IMG/VR virus record: IMGVR_UViG_3300017772_000092
Span: 1 to 27,164 of that record
Length of the DNA: 27,164 nt
Reading direction: 5' to 3' (one strand)
Source of the DNA: a virus
Shown one piece after another: positions 7,867 to 14,920 of the stretch. Under the pieces are notes generated by a model that made no database searches, was not told the DNA's origin, and saw only the letters and a list, made by a program, of their open reading frames with translations. The position numbers and the translations under genes are program-made. Position 1 is the first letter of the stretch, and the number at the start of each line of letters is the position of its first letter.

Positions 7867-9192
7867 TTAGACCTCCAATGCGTCTTCTAAATCACTAAGA
7901 TTAGAAATGATTTCATAAAAGAAAGCGAGTACCATTTCTCTAGTTTCTGTAATTTTCCTTTGGTTTTGATTGAATATTTTATCTCTCAACTCTTCTTCTC
8001 TTGTTTGCCTTGCTTTGGGAGTAAGGTCTTGGTATTTGGCTCTAGCACTTTCACTTAATTCATCTTTCCAAGCATCGGGTTGTTTTAGATTAATTCTGTC
8101 TTTATCTATAAAATCTGGAAAGGGAATATTCGTTGATACTCTAGGTTTAAGCAAATTGTCTTTCTTAGTTCCACCCGCAAGTCTAGGCAAAGGTGGCTTA
8201 GTAAATCTAATTCTACCATATTCAGTAAATACTAAATCGGCTAAAATTTGTCCTCTATCCGATTTAGGCTTAATAGTACATTCAACCTGCATCAGTTTAG
8301 TAAAATCGGTTAGATAATCTATGAAATTATTTTTTTGGTTGTCAAATATAGCACTTAAAAATAAATCAGCCCATGCCTTTCTGTTTAAGTTTTCCTTTAG
8401 TGTTGCTACTACTTCTTCTTCGCCCACTTCTATTTGTTCATAATCAAAGTATTCCTCTACTTGGTCTTCATCTAGATTACCTTCAACTACAAGTTTACCA
8501 TTGACTACCTTTAAGGTAGCAAGAGCCACTGTGTCTGTAAATGTATTAGGGGATAATTGCTTATGTTGGTTTAAATAATCATCAATCCATAGTTTACTAG
8601 GTTTGTATCTTTCTAATACTCTTCTTGTAAATGGTATATCGCTGAAAGATATTTTATTGTTTTCTACTTCCATGTCATCTAAAACAGTATCATACAATTC
8701 ATCAAATTGTGTGTTAAATTCCGTGTCCTTAATTGCGTCTTCTAACTCATCTAGTGATATTTTTTCGCTAGGAGTTGTTAGTCTTTCATATGCAACAGTT
8801 TCTTCACCCATAGATAGTAATTTATTTCTCTTATCAGTATTAGCAATGTCTTTAATTGTAAAATTCATCTTATCAACAAGTATTGGTATCTTCCTGTCAA
8901 TCTGTACTATTTTATCCAACTCCGAAAATTTCTTAGTTTTTAGATTTGCTAATTGTTCTCTAAATTCTTTTTTAGCATCATCAACATTGAACTCGTAGTC
9001 CGAACCCCTATTCAAATCTTCTAAATCCTCAATCTTCTCATCCAATTCTTCATCCGAAGAAACAGAAGAAACCTCTGTATTACCGTAGAACAATTTTTTC
9101 AATAGCGACAATTCGCCATATTTCACAACATCAAAAACTTGACCTGTATTGTTTAAATGAATCGCATTGTCAAGTTGTGGAATAAATCGCAT
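7867..9192 (-). CDS. Acidic helical protein of unknown function
   Basis: This is a 441-residue protein rich in Glu, Asp and Lys with many predicted helices. Residues about 45-100 are strongly acidic with E-E-L-D-E-K-I-E-D-L-E-D-L, and the last 90 residues are charged with a hydrophobic end. I see no enzyme motif. I place the start at ATG 9192 because GAGGAT lies six bases before it; a TTG at 9198 would be too close to that site. It stands between the WW-like protein and the connector, so a head-vertex or neck role is possible. Its size and acidity could also fit an ejection or internal protein. I do not recognise the family. Confidence 0.6.
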   Translation of the reverse strand: MRFIPQLDNAIHLNNTGQVFDVVKYGELSLLKKLFYGNTEVSSVSSDEELDEKIEDLEDLNRGSDYEFNVDDAKKEFREQLANLKTKKFSELDKIVQIDRKIPILVDKMNFTIKDIANTDKRNKLLSMGEETVAYERLTTPSEKISLDELEDAIKDTEFNTQFDELYDTVLDDMEVENNKISFSDIPFTRRVLERYKPSKLWIDDYLNQHKQLSPNTFTDTVALATLKVVNGKLVVEGNLDEDQVEEYFDYEQIEVGEEEVVATLKENLNRKAWADLFLSAIFDNQKNNFIDYLTDFTKLMQVECTIKPKSDRGQILADLVFTEYGRIRFTKPPLPRLAGGTKKDNLLKPRVSTNIPFPDFIDKDRINLKQPDAWKDELSESARAKYQDLTPKARQTREEELRDKIFNQNQRKITETREMVLAFFYEIISNLSDLEDALEV

Positions 9193-9198
9193 TGTCAA
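9160..9198. repeat. 14-bp direct repeat at start of the acidic-protein gene
   Basis: The forward-strand sequence aatcgcattgtcaa occurs at 9160-9173 and again at 9185-9198, 25 bp apart. On the coding strand it is TTGACAATGCGATT, which includes the start codon in the upstream copy and is read in another frame in the second copy. It may be a small local duplication. Confidence 0.6.
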
Positions 9199-9201
9199 TC
9201 C

Positions 9202-9873
9202 TCACATTAACCACTTTGCCCATGCCGCACCCTTTTGGATAGCGGAGCCTAAATGCAATCCACTTTTAGGAGGCTCGTAACTAGTTTGCCCTGTTTGTGG
9301 GTCTACCCAAAATGGCCTACCGTATCCATCTGTACCGCTTGGTGGTATTGGATAGCCACTACCATTATTCACTGCACCTTGCATTTGGTTATATTGTTGA
9401 GTTTGTCCTGTAATGCCCGCTACCGCCATACCTGCTGATGGAGCCATTGCTTGTTGGTATCCTTGTTGAGGGGAAGTAAATCCTTGTGATTCTAAATACT
9501 GTTTCTTAGCCATCTTTCTTTGGTTGATTACTTCTGTATCAACCGCAGAGTGAAGAATTGCATTAATATCTAATTGAATATTTTCAGCAGTAATCTTTTC
9601 ATATTCCCTTAAACAATCGGGATGAACAGTGGTTTTACCTGTAGTAGAATCTTGAACGAATTCTAATTTAGCCAACATTTGACTTACTACTCTTTCTGTA
9701 ACATCTTCCATTAGTTTTTCTAATGCTCCTAAAAATTGCGCTCCGTGATACTGAAAAAATTCTTCCACATGGTTATCTTGCAAAGAAAGTAAATTATTTA
9801 CATTCTTGAATTGTTGGTCATTTTGAGCGTTTACCGCACTTAATACTGTTCCATTGCTTGTCCCAAATACCAT
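9202..9873 (-). CDS. Gln/Gly/Pro-rich protein with WW-like motif
   Basis: The start ATG 9873 follows AAAGGTGAATAAT, giving 223 residues. Residues 1-130 are helical with L-G-A-L-E-K-L-M-E-D-V-T-E-R-V. Residues about 135-180 are Gln, Gly and Ala rich and likely disordered. Residues 184-201 read G-Y-G-R-P-F-W-V-D-P-Q-T-G-Q-T-S-Y-E, very close to the second half of a WW domain (G-R-P-Y-Y-V-D-H-N-T-x-x-T-x-W), followed by P-P. The first conserved Trp is missing and the second is replaced by Tyr, so this may be a degenerate copy. It could bind Pro-rich segments of a partner. The function in the particle is unknown. Confidence 0.6.
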   Translation of the reverse strand: MVFGTSNGTVLSAVNAQNDQQFKNVNNLLSLQDNHVEEFFQYHGAQFLGALEKLMEDVTERVVSQMLAKLEFVQDSTTGKTTVHPDCLREYEKITAENIQLDINAILHSAVDTEVINQRKMAKKQYLESQGFTSPQQGYQQAMAPSAGMAVAGITGQTQQYNQMQGAVNNGSGYPIPPSGTDGYGRPFWVDPQTGQTSYEPPKSGLHLGSAIQKGAAWAKWLM

Positions 9874-9874
9874 A

Positions 9875-10507
9875 TTATTCACCTTTTCCTTCTATTAAAA
9901 ACTGCATTCTTTCTAATGATGTACGCATTTCTTGTGATAGTCTAACTACTTCTTCGGGAGGTGTTTCTTCTGCCTTATTAGTAGGGGGTTTTAGTATCCA
10001 TCCTGCCGAGGTTAGCGAAACCACATCTGCCTGTGATAGTGTGGTAAGCGGCCCCTTAGATAAAACTTGGGGCATTCTTGGTCTAGGGATAAATGCTTTA
10101 AAATCAAGACCGTGTTCTTCTGCTAGTATTTGTTGTTGTAGCATTTCCATTTGTTTATGTGTTGCTGAATGCTTATCACAATATGTTCCTCGCATAGGAC
10201 GACCCTTTTCTACATGAGTCAAAGGGATAGGAGGCCGCATATAATCTCCCGACTCCCATACTTTATGTGTTCCACAAACAACACACCGTTCCTTTAAATT
10301 AAATTTAAAGCCATATCTAATAAACAAAAATTTCTTTTTTTCGGCCATTAGTACTTGCTTGATTTCCTTTAACTTCTTTTTAGGTTTAATATTCTTAAAC
10401 TTATATTCCTCTACAGGGCCACTTGCTCTTGCTTGCATTAAGGGCGACAAAAACAAGTTACCTGTTTGTGGTGATTGCGCCCCTATCAAATTCGGTTGTT
10501 GGTACAT
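9875..10507 (-). CDS. Putative zinc-binding protein next to the GTPase
   Basis: This is a 210-residue protein from ATG 10507, whose TTGATTAAT leader includes the stop of the GTPase gene; a TTG at 10516 is an alternative start. The N-terminal 30 residues are Gln/Pro rich, then a very basic segment K-P-K-K-K-L-K-E-I-K occurs at 41-50. C75-x2-C78 and C110-x2-H113 make a likely split zinc site. The C-terminal half is helical with Pro-rich linkers (P-P-T-N-K-A-E-E-T-P-P). The Pro-rich linker is a possible partner for the WW-like motif of the next gene, but that is speculation. I recognise no family. Confidence 0.58.
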   Translation of the reverse strand: MYQQPNLIGAQSPQTGNLFLSPLMQARASGPVEEYKFKNIKPKKKLKEIKQVLMAEKKKFLFIRYGFKFNLKERCVVCGTHKVWESGDYMRPPIPLTHVEKGRPMRGTYCDKHSATHKQMEMLQQQILAEEHGLDFKAFIPRPRMPQVLSKGPLTTLSQADVVSLTSAGWILKPPTNKAEETPPEEVVRLSQEMRTSLERMQFLIEGKGE

Positions 10508-10512
10508 ATTAA

Positions 10513-11175
10513 TCAATAATCCTTTATCATTGTTGTAACGCCACGATAAACCATCTCCGGTTGCGACTTAGCGGATACTATGTATTTGAATGTAGGAATC
10601 CCTCGTTCATTTAGTTTTTGCATACCGTAATGGAACGGCTCAAAGATAGGGTGGTCTTCTATTTCACCATCATGTTTATATTTTTTACCCCACATATCAT
10701 ACTTATTAGCCCAAAGACCTATCGCCAAAGGATATTCTTCTGTTTTTTTCTTTTTTCCATTAGGCCAAGTACTTGAACAAATACCATCTACTAAAAACTT
10801 CCATGCTAATTGATGGTCTAAATTGGCTTGAATATCTAAATGCCTATGGTCAATTAAAAAAATAATGTATTTTACCTTTCTCTTCTGTATATCATTAAGC
10901 CATTGCCGCCAATAGATAGACTCCCCGCCCATATCCGCAGTCTTTAGTGTGTGAACATCACCGTCTATTTTTACTGTTTTTCTAGTGGGTCTATGCACCC
11001 CTACAGTCCTTTCTTTTATTTGAGGCACTTCCCCTCTAGTTCTTAACTGATGATGTAAAGTAGTTTTACCTACCATTGTTGCCCCGTACACACCAAAATT
11101 AATTGCGTGTATTTTTTTGTAAAAACCTATTATTGCTTCACCAATAAGAATAGCAAAACCTGTCATTACCGACAT
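10513..11175 (-). CDS. Ras/Arf-like small GTPase with N-terminal hydrophobic helix
   Basis: All five GTPase motifs are visible in 220 residues: P-loop G31-x4-G36-K37-T38, a switch-I Thr in E-R-T-V-G-V (57), DxGG at 81-84 followed by E, N157-K-Y-D160 for guanine selectivity, and S201-A-K203. The spacing and E-R-T-V-G-V-H...T-A-D-M-G-G-E are most like the Arf/SRP-receptor-beta branch. Residues 4-20 are hydrophobic and could anchor the protein at a membrane. A Lys-rich insert (140-145) lies before the NKxD motif. The ATG at 11175 overlaps the upstream TGA. It follows two small membrane proteins, so the three genes may act together. GTP binding is well supported, the role in a virus is unknown. 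Confidence 0.82.
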   Translation of the reverse strand: MSVMTGFAILIGEAIIGFYKKIHAINFGVYGATMVGKTTLHHQLRTRGEVPQIKERTVGVHRPTRKTVKIDGDVHTLKTADMGGESIYWRQWLNDIQKRKVKYIIFLIDHRHLDIQANLDHQLAWKFLVDGICSSTWPNGKKKKTEEYPLAIGLWANKYDMWGKKYKHDGEIEDHPIFEPFHYGMQKLNERGIPTFKYIVSAKSQPEMVYRGVTTMIKDY

Positions 11176-11176
11176 A

Positions 11177-11395
11177 TCAATGTCCCCAAATACCTGTTAC
11201 TTTGTCTATTAACCATCCCATGATGTTAATATCAAAAACACCCATGATGTTTCCTATTAATAAACATGACAAACCAACACAAGAACCCCAAAACCATGCT
11301 CTCATTCGCATAAAAAACATATCAGCAGAATGCGCTCTTTGTTGATTATACGCATAATCCGAGTCGGAAAAACCCATTAAGTCGCTCAAGACCAC
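11177..11395 (-). CDS. Small membrane protein
   Basis: This 72-residue protein starts at GTG 11395. The site GAGGTGG lies five to six bases upstream, which decides the start. The first 32 residues are polar (F-S-D-S-D-Y-A-Y-N-Q-Q-R-A-H). Residues about 33-54 form one hydrophobic helix containing two Cys, and a short amphipathic end ending I-W-G-H follows. It lies two bases before the GTPase gene, and the two are probably co-translated. Holin-like size and topology are possible, but holins are not usually placed among head genes. It may instead recruit the GTPase. I do not recognise the family. Confidence 0.6.
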   Translation of the reverse strand: MVLSDLMGFSDSDYAYNQQRAHSADMFFMRMRAWFWGSCVGLSCLLIGNIMGVFDINIMGWLIDKVTGIWGH

Positions 11396-11404
11396 TTAAC
11401 CACC

Positions 11405-11803
11405 TCACTGTAAGGTGGCTAAAAATTCATTTCCTATTCCTTCTTCTGCGTTATAAGTAGCAATTTCCGGTACTCTAGTAGTATTATAGTCTGTTTGGAA
11501 GGTCTTTAAAGAATCTTGCATTCTCTTCCTTTGTTGTTCTTCCTTGTTTTTAAGTTTCCAATAAGCCTCAATTCTTCTGTCTAGAAGACCTTGCTCTATG
11601 TAATCATTTAAAAATAAATCATTGAGAGCCTTCATAATTAGAATAGCACCCACTGTAATAAGTCCAAATAGAACCCCATGCGCTAAATGCGTATATGGGA
11701 AATTAGTACCATATTGTGCATAAAAGAAAACATTTGCTCCGCTAACTACCCCTACAAAAAGAATAGTCATGATTAGCCTAGTGTCGGTGTTAAGTGCCGC
11801 CAT
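11405..11803 (-). CDS. Two-helix membrane protein
   Basis: This protein has 132 residues. Hydrophobic segments at about 10-29 (L-I-M-T-I-L-F-V-G-V-V-S-G-A-N-V-F-F) and 41-60 (A-H-G-V-L-F-G-L-I-T-V-G-A-I-L-I-M) form a hairpin with a short loop. The remaining 70 residues are a charged helix (K-L-K-N-K-E-E-Q-Q-R-K-R) and a polar tail, probably facing the cytoplasm or particle interior. The start ATG 11803 follows TGAGGCGAT, with the upstream stop in that site. With the next two genes it makes a membrane cassette inside the head block. The function is unknown. Confidence 0.62.
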   Translation of the reverse strand: MAALNTDTRLIMTILFVGVVSGANVFFYAQYGTNFPYTHLAHGVLFGLITVGAILIMKALNDLFLNDYIEQGLLDRRIEAYWKLKNKEEQQRKRMQDSLKTFQTDYNTTRVPEIATYNAEEGIGNEFLATLQ

Positions 11804-11812
11804 TGTATCGCC

Positions 11813-12136
11813 TCAGTTAAACTCCACTGAGAAAGCAAATTGAGATGCGGCGTTTGGTGGAAGGGGTTGAGTCAATTGTGCAAATAGTCCCTCTCTAGCC
11901 AAAACACCGTGCATGTCATATTCTACATTAATGGCCCCTGTGTGGCCCTTAAAAACAAACCTTGCTAATTCAGTATTTCCTGTTAAATCTACATCTTTAG
12001 AGTCAAAAATCTTTAGAATGTATTCGTCAGTACTACCTGTACTACAAGTAACATGAATGCTTTTCAAATTACATGCGTTTTTACAAATTATTGCGTCTCC
12101 TGCGAGAACACCACTTGACCTTGAAGCGTCGGGCAT
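11813..12136 (-). CDS. Small beta-rich protein, capsid-accessory candidate
   Basis: This 107-residue protein has alternating strands (S-I-H-V-T-C-S-T-G, Y-I-L-K-I-F-D-S, A-R-F-V-F-K-G-H, S-Q-F-A-F-S-V-E-F at the end), like a small jelly roll or Ig-like fold. AAGTGATACT precedes the ATG at 12136. It is the third small gene after the capsid protein, a usual position for decoration or minor head proteins. There is a 51-bp gap upstream, one of the few gaps in the module. I see a short GAAGG/CCTTC hairpin in it but no clear promoter. The role is inferred from position only. Confidence 0.5.
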   Translation of the reverse strand: MPDASRSSGVLAGDAIICKNACNLKSIHVTCSTGSTDEYILKIFDSKDVDLTGNTELARFVFKGHTGAINVEYDMHGVLAREGLFAQLTQPLPPNAASQFAFSVEFN

Positions 12137-12187
12137 AGTATCACTTATCTATTGCTAGAGTCCATGTCTTAATGAAGGTTTTGGCCT

Positions 12188-12538
12188 TCACTCAGCAACT
12201 TCTTCTACCTTTTTCTCTTTCTTAGAAGCGGTTTTCTTTGGTTTAGTGACCTTCTTAGGCTTTGATTTCTTTTTAGGGAGCAAGATACCTACTACTTCAT
12301 TAGGTTCACATCTTAATGCAACACTAAGCATAGTAGATTCTCTTTCCGGCAAAGATTCTAGTTCTACTCTATCCGATTCGGAAAAAACCACTACGACATT
12401 TCTGCCGCCGTAATAATGAGAGGCAACAAAGGCCGAGACTTTTGTAGACTCGGCCTTTGTGACTTCAAATTTTCCTTCTCTTCCTTGTAGTTTTAGAGAA
12501 TCTGCCCAACAAGTTTCACTTAATTGGATAGTAGCCAA
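12188..12538 (-). CDS. Small capsid-module protein with Lys-rich tail, TTG start
   Basis: This 116-residue protein starts at TTG 12538; TTTGAGGTGGTC lies just upstream and there is no in-frame ATG until about residue 70. Residues 1-85 look like a compact alpha/beta or beta domain (N-V-V-V-V-F-S-E-S). Residues about 89-112 are a basic tail with repeated K-K-x-K and K-P-K-K, ending acidic. Such tails suit contact with packaged DNA. The 5' part of the gene contains a strong 12-bp inverted repeat at 12426-12460. It follows the capsid gene by one gene, so it may be a minor head or decoration protein. I recognise no family. Confidence 0.55.
   Translation of the reverse strand: MATIQLSETCWADSLKLQGREGKFEVTKAESTKVSAFVASHYYGGRNVVVVFSESDRVELESLPERESTMLSVALRCEPNEVVGILLPKKKSKPKKVTKPKKTASKKEKKVEEVAE
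12426..12460 (-). promoter_or_regulatory. Strong 12-bp hairpin inside coding sequence
   Basis: The arms acaaaggccgag (12426-12437) and ctcggcctttgt (12449-12460) are perfect inverted repeats with an 11-nt loop. They lie about 80-110 bases inside the gene starting at TTG 12538. In mRNA this would be the most stable short stem I noticed in the window. It could slow ribosomes, protect the 3' end of a processed capsid mRNA, or be a protein-binding site. Confidence 0.55.
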
Positions 12539-12543
12539 AAGAC

Positions 12544-12559
12544 CACCTCAAATATTTCC
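12544..12559. repeat. 16-bp repeat, copy 2 (coding-strand GGAAATATTTGAGGTG)
   Basis: This sequence is identical to 14266-14281. In both places it encodes the C-terminal residues G-N-I, the stop TGA and the start of the GAGGTG ribosome site of the next gene. Confidence 0.8.
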
Positions 12560-12913
12560 CCAAACACGCACTCTAAATTGCATACCGGAGTGTGTACCAC
12601 CGTCTGCAACCTCGGCAGGTGTAGCCTGTAGGTTTTGCACAATTAACATTGTAACTGTACTGTCGCTAGTATAGGCTCCTGTAGTACCACTCATGACGAA
12701 GGTTGGATAGAATAGAACATTCGCTATTCCTGTATTACAGATTGCAGTTATTTTACCTAATCCGAAATCTGATGCGCTAAGTACAACACCGGAGGCATCG
12801 TATGTAGAAACATCAATCATAGCATCTACCATGTATTCATCACCAATAACACTAGGGCGGGTCTGCCCTTTATGGTCGGCTAAAAGCGCAACTGTGTAAA
12901 CTTCTTCTGTCAA
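12548..12913 (-). CDS. Small protein directly after capsid gene, decoration or minor capsid candidate
   Basis: This 121-residue protein starts at TTG 12913. TTGAGGTG lies six bases upstream, and the first in-frame ATG would remove 27 residues, so the TTG start is well supported. The sequence is rich in Val, Thr, Ala and Gly with repeated strands (V-V-L-S-A-S-D-F, V-L-F-Y-P-T-F-V, T-V-T-M-L-I-V-Q) and ends F-R-V-R-V-W-G-N-I. It is only 10 bp from the capsid gene and probably on the same mRNA. Position and beta character suggest a head decoration protein. No family is recognised. Confidence 0.55.
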   Translation of the reverse strand: MTEEVYTVALLADHKGQTRPSVIGDEYMVDAMIDVSTYDASGVVLSASDFGLGKITAICNTGIANVLFYPTFVMSGTTGAYTSDSTVTMLIVQNLQATPAEVADGGTHSGMQFRVRVWGNI

Positions 12914-12923
12914 TCAAAACACC

Positions 12924-14258
12924 TCAAGCCACATTCGTAATTTTACCTTGTCCACGGAAGAAGGAACACCCTGTTTCACCGATGGTTCGGTAAAGGGCTT
13001 GGTTTCCTAGACGACCGACACCGAATGGGTTTCCATTGGAGATACCATCCTCAAAGTACTGAGTAGGCTTCATAACAGAGAGCCATAGATGGTCAGTATC
13101 AAGGAACAATAGGTCACTAATTCCACTATCGGAAGCGTTACGAGTTCCGGTCATTTCCTTAACAGGGATGAGAGGAATGTCGTAGTATGTTGCAACACGG
13201 AATCCAACTTCTGCTCCCTTAATTCCACGAACACCATTAACAGTAGGAATAATTTCCTTTCTGTCCATGAATCGCTCTTGGGATTGTAGCAAGTCAGCAA
13301 TTGCTTGGATGGTATCGTATCCTGTTAGGATAACCTTTGGTGAACCACCGGCAATACGCAAGTTTCTAATCATAGCGTTAAGCAAAGTCAAAGTTAGTGG
13401 GCGAACCGTAGAGGCCGCATAACTGCCGTTGAAGTCTACTTCTGCATCTAGGAAAGAAGCGTCAGTGTATCTCTCATCACCGTAGATTTTACCTAGATTG
13501 TTAGTAGCACTAGTAGGGTCAGTAGCAAGTACTCCACCGTCTAGAGCGAGTAATTCTGCTCGGCTAGAGACAATCTTAAGAAGCGAAGTATAGTTTCGCT
13601 CAATGTCACCAAGAGCAGAGTTTTCACCGTAGAATTCAAGAGGCATAACTAGCATCTTGTTTTGTGCTTCTGCGTGAGCCTTACCCATGTCTTCACGGAT
13701 AATAGCACGAATGTCTCCCAAACCATCGTCAATTTGAGCCATTTCCATAGCCAATTCCGATATGTCAAATTGGTGAGCAACTGTCTTAGGACTCATAAAG
13801 AGTTGAGCGTAGGTAGGAGCCATGCTTCCTAGACCGTCAGCCGCAGTAGAAAGTCCTGCATTTTCGGGAACACCACCGATTTCATCTGCTTGTGGGTCGT
13901 CGGAACCAATTCCGCCGCCGCTACCGTCACTTTGCAAAGTAAGAGTAGAAGCACTACCACCAAAGGGTCGGCTCTTAAGAATTCTCCAACCGCTTGAGGT
14001 GTAAGGACGCTTTGATAGCATAGCCAAAGCATTAACTTCTCTGTTAAGCATTGACCAAACTTTCTGTCCGTATAGTACATTATACATTCCGGTAGCACTA
14101 CCAATTGCAGTAACTCCGCTTGCGCCTACTGCCGCAGTATCGTGTGCCGTGTGTAATCCTTGTACGACTCCTGCTTGCTTAAGGAGGGAATTTCCTCCAA
14201 ATGCAGGTACTCCGTATGTTGCCGCTTCTAAATCTCTAATTGTGTTAATATATGTCAT
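12924..14258 (-). CDS. Major capsid protein, HK97 fold
   Basis: This 444-residue protein stands directly after the protease-scaffold gene, the hallmark position. The N-terminal 50 residues are Ala/Gly rich and could act as an arm. The body has the helix-rich and beta pattern of HK97-type capsid proteins: an E-loop-like stretch around 95-125 with Gly/Ser-rich linker, a spine helix I-R-E-D-M-G-K-A-H-A-E-A-Q-N (about 186-199), P-L-T-L-T-L-L-N-A-M-I-R-N-L and P-K-V-I-L-T-G-Y-D-T in the P/A-domain region, then I-P-L-I-P-V-K-E-M. The start ATG 14258 has a very strong site GAGGTGATTT. Codon choice seems more GC-rich than in the neighbours, as expected for the most expressed gene. Confidence 0.85.
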   Translation of the reverse strand: MTYINTIRDLEAATYGVPAFGGNSLLKQAGVVQGLHTAHDTAAVGASGVTAIGSATGMYNVLYGQKVWSMLNREVNALAMLSKRPYTSSGWRILKSRPFGGSASTLTLQSDGSGGGIGSDDPQADEIGGVPENAGLSTAADGLGSMAPTYAQLFMSPKTVAHQFDISELAMEMAQIDDGLGDIRAIIREDMGKAHAEAQNKMLVMPLEFYGENSALGDIERNYTSLLKIVSSRAELLALDGGVLATDPTSATNNLGKIYGDERYTDASFLDAEVDFNGSYAASTVRPLTLTLLNAMIRNLRIAGGSPKVILTGYDTIQAIADLLQSQERFMDRKEIIPTVNGVRGIKGAEVGFRVATYYDIPLIPVKEMTGTRNASDSGISDLLFLDTDHLWLSVMKPTQYFEDGISNGNPFGVGRLGNQALYRTIGETGCSFFRGQGKITNVA

Positions 14259-14265
14259 GCTAAAT

Positions 14266-14281
14266 CACCTCAAATATTTCC
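14266..14281. repeat. 16-bp repeat, copy 1 (coding-strand GGAAATATTTGAGGTG)
   Basis: This copy covers the end of the protease-scaffold gene (G-N-I-stop) and the GAGGTG site of the capsid gene. The identical second copy is at 12544-12559. Confidence 0.8.
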
Positions 14282-14920
14282 GCTAACCATCTTGTGAATG
14301 TCGCTCCAATTCATCTCAGCAACTTCCTCTAGGGAAAGTACCTTAACTTCTTGTGCGGCTTCGTTGGCCTTGCGAATTTCTGCGTTTCCGTTATCCAAAG
14401 ACTTACGGAGTTCACTAAATTGTTGTCGTAGAGCAGAGATTTCATCTTGTGCATCGTACTCGGACTTTGCAACCAAATGTTCTCGGTGAGAAACTTCGTT
14501 CTCAAATCTCTTAGCGAAGGTATCTTGCAAGTTATCGTATGCAAGTTTTTCCATTTGCTCTGCTCTAAACTGAGCATAAGCCTTCTCAATGTTTTCCGAA
14601 GAAAGGTTTAGAGTATCAAATTCTCCGTTACCGAAGGCTTTTGAAACCTTACCTTCTTCTTCTGCTTGTGAAGAACCTGTTGGTTTTCCACCGCTTACAA
14701 CAACTCTTTCAGCAGGTTCACCTGTTTCTACAGAGCCGCCATCAAGCGTAGCAGTAGGAGACTTACGGGTATCATCCATATATTCTCCGCCCATCATTTC
14801 TTGTGCTTCTTCTTCTCCCGCCATGTTTTCCATTTCGGGGTCTTCTTCTTCTTTACGCAGAGTGTTCACTTCTTCTAGAAGAGTGTCCAATTCCGCCAAT
14901 GCTTTTTCTAATTTATTCAT
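14270..14920 (-). CDS. Scaffold protein from internal start within the protease gene
   Basis: In frame within the protease-scaffold gene, AGAGGTGA (14926-14933) lies five bases before ATG 14920. This site is as strong as the one of the capsid gene and is absent from ordinary internal Met codons. It would give a separate 216-residue scaffold starting M-N-K-L-E-K-A-L-A-E-L, acidic and coiled-coil rich, with the C-terminal M-N-W-S-D-I-H-K motif. The layout corresponds to lambda C/Nu3 and similar nested protease/scaffold genes. The start is directly visible, while separate expression is inferred. Confidence 0.7.
   Translation of the reverse strand: MNKLEKALAELDTLLEEVNTLRKEEEDPEMENMAGEEEAQEMMGGEYMDDTRKSPTATLDGGSVETGEPAERVVVSGGKPTGSSQAEEEGKVSKAFGNGEFDTLNLSSENIEKAYAQFRAEQMEKLAYDNLQDTFAKRFENEVSHREHLVAKSEYDAQDEISALRQQFSELRKSLDNGNAEIRKANEAAQEVKVLSLEEVAEMNWSDIHKMVSGNI

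Noticed and set aside
12137-12187. Terminator in the gap after the 116-residue gene (GAAGG/CCTTC stem)
   Set aside because: The stem has five base pairs and no U-run follows, so I do not call it.
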